Positions 57,948 to 64,000 of a stretch of 64,000 nucleotides of DNA are shown here, piece by piece. This DNA is from Streptomyces sp. PR69 (GTDB taxonomy: Bacteria; Actinomycetota; Actinomycetes; Streptomycetales; Streptomycetaceae), in the NCBI RefSeq assembly GCF_026420845.1, contig NZ_JAOWCB010000019.1:1-64000 (forward strand). Reading direction: 5' to 3'. Below the pieces are notes generated by a model. The model was given only the letters and a program-made list of their open reading frames with translations, was not told the origin of the DNA and ran no database searches. A program made the translations under genes and the position numbers. How positions within the stretch are numbered: the stretch's first letter is position 1; every line of letters begins with the position of its first letter.

Positions 57948-58835
57948 TCAGCCGGCATTCAGCCGGTCGAGCTGTTCGGGGGACAGCGTCAGCTCCACGG
58001 CCCGCGCGGAGTCCAGCACGCTCTCCCGCCGACGCGCGCCGGGGATGGGGACGACGCACGGCGACAGCGCCAGCATCCAGGCCAGACACACCCGCTGCGG
58101 GCTCACCCCCGTCTCCGCGGCCACGTCCTGGAACGCGGCGTGCTCCGAGCCGAGCCGCGCGGCGTCGGCCATGCCGCCGAGCGGACTCCACGGAAGGAAC
58201 GCAAGACCCAGCTCCGCGCACAGCCGAAGCTCGGGCAGGCTGCTGCGGAAAGCGGGGGAGAACTGGTTCTGCACGGCGACGAGCCGATCGCCGAGGATGC
58301 CGTGGGCCAGCCGGATCTGCGCCGGGTCGGCATTGGAGATCCCGGCCGCGCGGATCTTTCCCGCGTCGCACAGCTCCTTCAGCGCGCCGACGGACTCGGC
58401 GTAGGGCACCGCCGGGTCCGGCCGGTGGAACTGGTACAGGCCGATCGCCTCCACCCCCAGCCGCCGCAGCGAGTCCTCGACGGCCCGCCGCAGATGGGCG
58501 GGGGAGCCGTCCAGCGCCCAGGAGCCGTCCGGCGGACGGGTGTGGCCGCCCTTGGTGGCGACCAGCACCCCTGACGTGTCGCCGCCGTACGCGGCCAGCG
58601 CCTTCGCGATCAGGAGTTCGCTGTGGCCGGGGTCGGAGGCGTCCAGATGGTAGGCGTCCGCCGTGTCGATCAACGTCATGCCGGAGTCCAGGGCCGTGTG
58701 CAGGGTGGCGACCGCCTGCTGTTCGCCGGGCCGCCCCTGGACGGACAACGGCATCGCGCCGAACCCGATCGCGCCCACCTCGACCTGTCCGATCCGTCGC
58801 GTCGGCATCGCGGGGTGCGGGGGAGTCTTCGTCAT
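57948..58835 (-). CDS. Aldo-keto reductase
   Basis: A 295-aa NADPH-dependent oxidoreductase with the AKR tetrad: DTADAYH (Asp and Tyr), VATKGGH (Lys) and QFHRPDPA (His). AKR motif GIGNxxxxQ is represented by AGISNADPAQIRL, and the C-terminal PIPGARRRES binds the phosphate. Substrate is unknown, an aldehyde or ketone. It lies upstream of the VOC gene with an 82-nt gap, same strand. Confidence 0.92.
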   Translation of the reverse strand: MTKTPPHPAMPTRRIGQVEVGAIGFGAMPLSVQGRPGEQQAVATLHTALDSGMTLIDTADAYHLDASDPGHSELLIAKALAAYGGDTSGVLVATKGGHTRPPDGSWALDGSPAHLRRAVEDSLRRLGVEAIGLYQFHRPDPAVPYAESVGALKELCDAGKIRAAGISNADPAQIRLAHGILGDRLVAVQNQFSPAFRSSLPELRLCAELGLAFLPWSPLGGMADAARLGSEHAAFQDVAAETGVSPQRVCLAWMLALSPCVVPIPGARRRESVLDSARAVELTLSPEQLDRLNAG

Positions 58836-58917
58836 CCCCCCAGCCTCGGACGTCGCCTGGACTGTGTCCAACGCATTCCGCCTGCCGCGGCCCCCGCCGG
58901 CTCCGGCTTCACCGGCT

Positions 58918-59631
58918 TCACCGGCGCGTGAGCACGCGGAACTCGTTGCCGTCGGGGTCGGCCAGCAGCACCGGGCCGTCCCCGCCATGGGCAGAGCCGA
59001 GACGCCTCGCCCCGAGGGAGAGCAGGCGCTCGACCTCCGCTTGCTGATCGTCCTCCGGCGCGAGGTCGAAGTGCAGGTCCTTGCCGGGGTCCGGCATGCG
59101 CGGCGGGCCGCCCCACGTGATCTTCGTACCGCCGTTCGGCGACTGGACGGCGGTCTCCTCGTCCTGGTCCCAGACCAGCGGCCAGCCCAGCGCCTCGCTC
59201 CAGAAGTAGCCCACCGCCTGCGAACCGTCGCAGGCGAGCGCTCCGAGGGAGCCGCAGCCGGCGAGGAAGCCGTTGCCCGGCTCGAGGACACAGAACTCGT
59301 TGCCCTCGGGGTCGGCGAGCACCACATGGGGCGCGTCGGGTCCCTGGCCGACGTCGGCGTGCTGCGCGCCGAGGCCGAGCGCCCTGGCCACGGTCTCCTG
59401 CTGGTCCTCCCGGCAGGAGCTGGTCAGGTCGAAGTGCAGCCGGTTCTGGGCGGCCTTCCGCGCCCGGGAGGGACGGAAGCCGACGCGGTAGCCGGCGTCG
59501 TTCGCGGACAGCAGGGCGACGCCGTCGTAAGGATCGCCGGCTCTCTCCAGGCCCAGGACGCCGGACCAGAAACGCGCCAGGCGCTCGGGCTGGTGCGCAT
59601 CGAAGGAGATTGCGAAGAGTCGGCTGCTCAT
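58918..59631 (-). CDS. Two-domain VOC (glyoxalase/bleomycin-resistance-fold) protein
   Basis: A 237-aa cytoplasmic protein with two VOC halves, residues about 1-115 (LFAISFDAHQPERLARFWS, DPEGNEFCVLEPGN) and 125-235 (VGYFWSEALGWPLVW, LLADPDGNEFRVL). Each half repeats the ADPEGNEF-type motif. Function is unknown; members include glyoxalases and sequestering proteins. Start ATG 59631. Confidence 0.85.
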   Translation of the reverse strand: MSSRLFAISFDAHQPERLARFWSGVLGLERAGDPYDGVALLSANDAGYRVGFRPSRARKAAQNRLHFDLTSSCREDQQETVARALGLGAQHADVGQGPDAPHVVLADPEGNEFCVLEPGNGFLAGCGSLGALACDGSQAVGYFWSEALGWPLVWDQDEETAVQSPNGGTKITWGGPPRMPDPGKDLHFDLAPEDDQQAEVERLLSLGARRLGSAHGGDGPVLLADPDGNEFRVLTRR

Positions 59632-59827
59632 GTGCGCGCATATCCTCGGTCCGTTGAGTGCCGAGCGCCGGCAGGGCGCCATGGCAGCGCCTCGAACGAG
59701 GATCCTAGGGGCGAGCCGGCCTCGGTCGCAGCCGGGTTTCGCCCCCGGTCAGCGGGCGTACGCACACGAGGTGCGGCCCGGCCGGTCAGCCGCCCGGACC
59801 GCACCCCGCGTGGTCAGCGGGCCGTCG

Positions 59828-60310
59828 TCACAGCGCCCGCAGGTAGTACTTGGTGCGGAAGCCGCTTCCGGTGGAGCAGTCGAGGGTGGAGCGGGTGTTC
59901 GTGTAGGTGAAGCCGGACGGCACCGTGCACGCCCACAGACCGGTTTTCGGGGTCTTCAGGTAGTACTTGGTGCGGAAGCCGCTTCCCGTGGAGCAGTCCA
60001 GGGTGGAGCGGGTGTTCGTGTACGTGAAGCCGGACGCGGGCGTACACGCCCACAGCCCGTCCTTGGGCGGCTGCACGTAGTACTGGGTTCTGAAACCGCT
60101 GCCGGAACAGTTCAGCGTGGAGCGGGTATTCGTGTACACATAGCCGGACGGAACCGTGCAGGACCAGAAGGCGGCGGCAGCGGCGCTCCCGGACGAGGCA
60201 TCGGCCGCGGCCGCGTCCGGCGCGGCCGAGGCGGGGGCGACGACGGCTCCGAGCAGAGCGAAGGCGCCGACAGCGCCGGGCAGCAGCATCCGCAGTTTCG
60301 ATCGCACCAT
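59828..60310 (-). CDS. Secreted protein with three CTxPSG-Cys repeats
   Basis: A 160-aa exported protein. The signal peptide (RMLLPGAVGAFALLGAVVAP) ends near residue 30, then a 15-aa Ala linker. Three near-identical 38/39-residue units follow (49-86, 87-125, 126-160): W[SA]CT-PSG-TYTNTRSTL[ND]CS-GSGFRT[QK]YY. Each has two Cys, suggesting one disulfide per unit. I know no function. Repeats 2 and 3 are nearly identical in DNA too, implying recent duplication. Confidence 0.7.
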   Translation of the reverse strand: MVRSKLRMLLPGAVGAFALLGAVVAPASAAPDAAAADASSGSAAAAAFWSCTVPSGYVYTNTRSTLNCSGSGFRTQYYVQPPKDGLWACTPASGFTYTNTRSTLDCSTGSGFRTKYYLKTPKTGLWACTVPSGFTYTNTRSTLDCSTGSGFRTKYYLRAL

Positions 60311-60592
60311 GAGGCAGAGCACTCCTTGTTGGTCGTCCCACGGGCAGAACCAACGGGTGGGGGGCTCGGCCGGGGTCTGGCCCTGCCCCGGCCGCCGCAT
60401 CGTGCGCGCCCCGGAATGCTGACAGCCGCGGGCCTGGGCAGGCAATGCTCTCCGCTGGCCGCCGCAATGATCCAGCCGCCTGGGACACAGCCGCTGACCT
60501 GCACCTCCGTACAGGAACACTTGTACGACACAGGTTTGACGTCCGGCCACGGCGGCCGGAAACACACGGCCGCGACCGTTCTCAGGGCGTCC

Positions 60593-61840
60593 TCAGGGCG
60601 TACGGAACACCAGCGCCGCGTTCTGCCCGCCGAACCCGAACGAGCAACTGGCGACGGCCTCAAGACGCCGCTCACACGGCGTCTTCTGCACGATGTCCAG
60701 ATCGATCTCCGGGTCCTGCCGGTCGAGGTTGGCGGTCGGTGGAACGCACCCCCGGGCCAGCGCCAGCACACTGCACACCGCCTCGATCGCGCCCGCCGCA
60801 CCCAGCGCATGTCCGATGACGCTCTTGGTCGCGGTGACGGGCGGAAAATGCGGGAAGACCTCCCGCAGCACCCGGCCCTCCACCAGATCGTTCCGCCGCG
60901 TCGCCGTGGCGTGCGCATTGACATGCCCGATGTCACCCGCCTCCAGGCCGGCGTCCGCCAGCGCGGCCAGCAGCGCCCGGCGCGCACCGTCCCCCTCCGG
61001 GTGCGGGGCCACCGGATGGAACGCGTCGGCCGTCGCGCCGAAGCCGGCCAGCACCGCGTGGATGCGCGCGCGGCGCGCCCGTGCCGCACCCAGCCGCTCC
61101 AGCACCATGACGCCCGCCCCCTCGCCCAGCACGAATCCGTCGCGATCGGCGTCGAAGGGGCGTGACGCCCCCGCCGGGTCGTGCGCCCGTCCGGACAGGA
61201 CTCCCATCCGCCAGAACGGCAGCGCCGTGAAGACGGAGTTGCGCGCCGACTCGCTGCCGCCCGCGATCACCGTGTCGCAGGCCCCCGAAGCGATCAGCTG
61301 CCGGGCGACGCCGATCGCGGTGGCCCCGGAGGCACAGGCCGTGGACGTGCACAGATTCGCCCCGCGCGCGTCCAGATCTGCGGCGATCTCCCCGGCGGCC
61401 ATATTGGGCACGCTGCGCGGCACGATCGTCGGCGAGAGCGTCGTGTGCTGCCCGCGCAGCAGCTTGGCGTACTCCCGGGGGTGGTTCTCCTGGCTGGTCG
61501 CGCCCACCCCCATGACCACCCCGACACGGTCGGCTTCCCACCGGCAGGCGTCCCGCGGATCCAGCCCGGCGTCCGCGACGGCCTCGCGGGCCGCGGCGAC
61601 GGCGAAGTGGATAAAGCTGTCGGTGCGCCAGGTCAGCTTGCGGCCGACGGCCTCAGCGGCGTCGATATCCGGCACACGGCAGGAGAACGGCACCGGGGTC
61701 CCCTGCAGCACCGGGTCCTCGGAGGCCGTGGACACCCCGTCGCACAGCGTGCGCCAGCCGGCCTCCACGCCCACCCCGGCCGGGGTGATCAGCCCCAGAC
61801 CGGTGACGGCGACCGGTTCACCGCGCGACGCCGCCCTCAC
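60593..61840 (-). CDS. Beta-ketoacyl-ACP synthase (KAS II-like)
   Basis: A 415-aa condensing enzyme. Catalytic Cys 169 (TACASGATAIG), His 310 (VNAHATATRRND) and His 344 (KSVIGHALGAAGAIEA) are intact. GTG 61840 overlaps the upstream ACP stop (GTGA), indicating coupling. It condenses acyl-ACP with malonyl-ACP in lipid or polyketide building. It ends an operon with ACP and MMPL. The identity of the final product is unknown. Confidence 0.95.
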   Translation of the reverse strand: MRAASRGEPVAVTGLGLITPAGVGVEAGWRTLCDGVSTASEDPVLQGTPVPFSCRVPDIDAAEAVGRKLTWRTDSFIHFAVAAAREAVADAGLDPRDACRWEADRVGVVMGVGATSQENHPREYAKLLRGQHTTLSPTIVPRSVPNMAAGEIAADLDARGANLCTSTACASGATAIGVARQLIASGACDTVIAGGSESARNSVFTALPFWRMGVLSGRAHDPAGASRPFDADRDGFVLGEGAGVMVLERLGAARARRARIHAVLAGFGATADAFHPVAPHPEGDGARRALLAALADAGLEAGDIGHVNAHATATRRNDLVEGRVLREVFPHFPPVTATKSVIGHALGAAGAIEAVCSVLALARGCVPPTANLDRQDPEIDLDIVQKTPCERRLEAVASCSFGFGGQNAALVFRTP

Positions 61841-62250
61841 CGCCGTACGTCCGCGGCCGCGGCGGCGCCGGACTCGTCCCCGGCGGCCACCGCCGGCCCC
61901 GGCGCCGGAACGGCCGCCGGGACGCCGGAAGCCGCGCCCGGTGCCGCGCCGCCTTCCCCCGCCGGTGCCGCACCGGGTTCCCCGGCCGCGGTGGGTTCCC
62001 CCGCCGGTGCCGCGCCGGCCACCGCCTTCTCGATCTGGGCGACGGCCTCGCCCAGCGTGGCGCCGGTGTTCATGCCCGCCAGCTCGTCGGTCACCGGGAC
62101 GCCCGTCTCCTCCTCGACGATGACCAGCAGCTCCAGCAGCGCCAGGGAGTCCAAGTCCAGCTCCTCCAGCGTGGCGTCCGGCCGCAGCGCGGCGGCGTCC
62201 ACCCCGAAGTGCTGCTGCAGATAGCCCGTTACCTTGGCTTCGATGTCCAC
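61837..62250 (-). CDS. Acyl carrier protein with long Ala/Pro/Gly tail
   Basis: A 137-aa protein. The ACP domain (1-80) has the DSL phosphopantetheine site at Ser 35 (LEELDLDSLALLELLVIVEEE). The last ~55 residues are an Ala/Gly/Pro-rich tail (AAPAGEPTAAGEPGAAPAG). The start overlaps the MMPL stop by 22 nt and the end overlaps the KAS start. The tail is unusual for an ACP and may be a linker to the KAS or a membrane partner. Confidence 0.9.
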   Translation of the reverse strand: MDIEAKVTGYLQQHFGVDAAALRPDATLEELDLDSLALLELLVIVEEETGVPVTDELAGMNTGATLGEAVAQIEKAVAGAAPAGEPTAAGEPGAAPAGEGGAAPGAASGVPAAVPAPGPAVAAGDESGAAAAADVRR

Positions 62251-64000
62251 GATGCGTACTCCTCGGTTCTGTCGATGACGGTGTCCGACTCACGGGCGGC
62301 CGGCCCGCGAGGGCTGGGAAGACGGCGGATGAGCACGGGCGGCGCCCACCAGTTGGCGCGGCCGGCGAGGAACAGCGCGGCGGGCACGAGCAGCAGGCGG
62401 ACCAGCGTCGCGTCGAGCAGCACGCCGGCGAACAGCCCGACGCCCACCTCCTTCACGGCGATGACGCTGCTCGTCGTGAAGGCCGCGATCACAGCCAGCA
62501 GCAACAGCGCCGCACTGGTGATGACCGTGCTGGTGCGCTGCAGAGCGGCGACGACCGCGGCGGCGTTGTCGCCGAGCCGCAGATACTCCTCACGCACCCG
62601 GGCGATCAGGAACAGCTCGTAGTCCATGGACAGGGCGAACAGCACCATCAGCACCACCACGGGCTGTGTGGCCTCCACAAAGCCCAGCGCGGTGAACCCC
62701 AGCGGGCCGGACAGATACCCGTCCTGGAACACCCAGGTCATCGCGCCCAGACAGGCGACCGCGGACAGCGCAGAAGTGAGCACCGCCTTCACCGGCAGCA
62801 GCAGCGAACGCAGCATCAGCGCCAGCGCAGCAAAGGTGACGGCCGCGATCACCCCGGCGACCGGCAGCAGACGGGCCCTCAGCGCATCGATCATGTCGAC
62901 GTCCAGCGCCGCGTCACCGCCCGTCAGCATCCGCACGCCGGGCGGCGCGCGCACCTCCCGCACCTCCCGCACGGCCTGCTGCCCGGCCCGGGGCCCCTCC
63001 CGCTCCGGGGCGACGGCCACCAGCGCGGTGTCCCCGTCCGCCGCGACCACCCGGGCTCCCGCGACGGACTCAAGTGACCGCATCCGCTCCAGCAGACCGC
63101 GCAGCGCCCGCTGTCCCTCCGCCGACGCGGCGGGTGACGGCAGCCGTACCACGGAGGTGACGGGGGAGCGCGCCGCCTGCGGGAACGTCTCGCGCACCGC
63201 CTGCTCGACCTGGCGTGACGCGGAGTCCTCGGGAAGGGTGCGGACGCTGATGCCCGCGAACGTCACATGGAGCACCGGCGCCGCCGCCAGCAGCAGCGCC
63301 GCGGTACACAGCGTCAGCCAGAGCACCGGGCGGCGTCCGACGGCCACGGCACACCGCCGCCAGAACAGCTGCCCGCGCTCCCCGTCCGGATGGACCGCAC
63401 CGCTCCGGTGACCCGCTCCCGCTCCGTCCTGACGCCCCCGTCGATCCGGACGCCCTGCACCGCCCGGATGCCCCGCCGCCCGTCGCCCCCGCGGCAGCCG
63501 CCCCTTCTCCAGCCGCGGCCCGAGCAGCGTCAGCAGAGCGGGCAGCAGCGTCAGGGCCGCCGCGGCGGCGGCGGCCGTCACGGCCACGCCGCCGATGGCG
63601 AGCGACCGCATGAAGCCCAGCGGGAAGAGCGCCAGCGCGGCCAGCGCGACGCCGACCAGCCCGGCGGAGACCAGCACCGTGCGGCCCGCGGTGCGCAGGG
63701 TGACCGACAGCGCCCCGGCCACGGCGGCCCCGCGGCGTCGTTCCTCGCGGAACCGGCTCACGATCAGCAGCGCGTAGTCGATGGCGAGACCGAGGCCGAT
63801 CATGGTGACCGTGTTGACGGCGAAGACCGAGACCTCGGTCAGCGCGGCGGCCGCCCGCAGCGCCGCCAGCGCGACCACGACGGCGACCGCCCCCACGCAC
63901 AGCGGCAGCGCGGCGGCCGTGGCGCTGCCGAAGACCGCGATCAGCAGCACCAGCAGCAGCGGAGCGGCCACCAGTTCGGCCCGCACCAGGTCGGCCTGTG
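62229..64000 (-). CDS. MMPL/RND-family exporter, partial (runs off the window)
   Basis: The C-terminal ~590 residues of an MMPL transporter; the 5' part lies beyond the right edge. It shows the MMPL pattern: TM groups (LLLVLLIAVFGSATAAALPL; RPVLWLTLCTAALLLAAAP; SLLLPVKAVLTSALSAVACL) and a large extracellular loop. The conserved MFxxDY motif region ALSMDYELFLIARVREEY and earlier AIDYALLIVSRFREE are present. MMPLs export lipids in actinobacteria. The coupled ACP and KAS downstream suggest the cargo is made by the same operon. Confidence 0.92.
   Translation of the reverse strand, partial: QADLVRAELVAAPLLLVLLIAVFGSATAAALPLCVGAVAVVVALAALRAAAALTEVSVFAVNTVTMIGLGLAIDYALLIVSRFREERRRGAAVAGALSVTLRTAGRTVLVSAGLVGVALAALALFPLGFMRSLAIGGVAVTAAAAAAALTLLPALLTLLGPRLEKGRLPRGRRAAGHPGGAGRPDRRGRQDGAGAGHRSGAVHPDGERGQLFWRRCAVAVGRRPVLWLTLCTAALLLAAAPVLHVTFAGISVRTLPEDSASRQVEQAVRETFPQAARSPVTSVVRLPSPAASAEGQRALRGLLERMRSLESVAGARVVAADGDTALVAVAPEREGPRAGQQAVREVREVRAPPGVRMLTGGDAALDVDMIDALRARLLPVAGVIAAVTFAALALMLRSLLLPVKAVLTSALSAVACLGAMTWVFQDGYLSGPLGFTALGFVEATQPVVVLMVLFALSMDYELFLIARVREEYLRLGDNAAAVVAALQRTSTVITSAALLLLAVIAAFTTSSVIAVKEVGVGLFAGVLLDATLVRLLLVPAALFLAGRANWWAPPVLIRRLPSPRGPAARESDTVIDRTEEYASWTSKPR

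Overview
The window is high-GC DNA with the codon bias, gene families and intergenic repeats of Streptomyces or a close relative. The best markers are a RppA-type tetrahydroxynaphthalene synthase paired with a CYP158-like P450, an actinobacterial c-di-AMP riboswitch ahead of a LysM/lytic-transglycosylase gene, a SigB-family sigma factor with GNNT-N15-GGGTAC promoters nearby, and a DasR-type dre half-palindrome pair. The gene mix (many secreted proteins, regulators and small accessory operons) suggests a chromosome arm rather than the core. The sequence alone cannot fix the species.

Layout. 0-6.2 kb is a stress-response group: DUF6158, a Vms1/Ankzf1-like hydrolase, GAF-ANTAR, PAS-GAF, a SigB-type sigma factor, a CBS-pair protein and DUF3040. 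Three of these genes sit behind matching SigB-like promoters. 6.2-15.2 kb holds a VOC protein, secreted proteins, a polysaccharide deacetylase behind a dre-like site, an AtzG-like/amidase/TetR operon with an AT-rich operator, a secreted serine protease, a methyltransferase and small proteins. 15.3-19.3 kb has a Tat-exported DyP peroxidase divergent from the CYP158-like P450 and rppA. 19.4-29.7 kb carries a sigma factor fused to a membrane anchor and an exported CAP domain, a vanadium haloperoxidase, a second-type hemC, a CYP152-like peroxygenase divergent from an SDR and a B12-radical-SAM (HpnR-like) gene, and a DMT exporter downstream of a glycosyltransferase. 31.3-32.2 kb is a decayed glycosyltransferase region.

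32.2-43 kb carries a PadR/ATPase/FtsX operon and then alpha-glucoside genes: a solute-binding protein with a broken lipobox, a GH13 alpha-glucosidase, a lipoprotein and two permeases, one with an inserted SdrD-B-like extracellular domain. 43.2-44.4 kb is a compact ATP-grasp RiPP system (63-aa precursor plus maturase) without the usual methyltransferase. 45.7-46.4 kb is dense in repeats and includes a LuxR remnant. 46.5-57.5 kb encodes phospholipase D, the riboswitch-controlled cell-wall hydrolase, cyclophilin, an Fpg/Nei glycosylase, a polyprenyl synthase with an altered second Asp-rich motif, a PAS-GAF-SpoIIE phosphatase, an M50/CBS protease and a TerC-family protein. 58-64 kb has an aldo-keto reductase, a double VOC protein, a three-repeat secreted protein and a translationally coupled MMPL / acyl-carrier-protein / ketosynthase operon that runs off the right edge.

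How the genes work together. rppA and the P450 should make and couple flaviolin. The agl-like operon imports and hydrolyses alpha-glucosides. The SigB-type factor probably drives its own neighbours. The MMPL-ACP-KAS operon looks like a lipid or polyketide making-and-export unit whose remaining genes lie outside the window. No tRNA, rRNA, CRISPR array or complete insertion sequence was seen.
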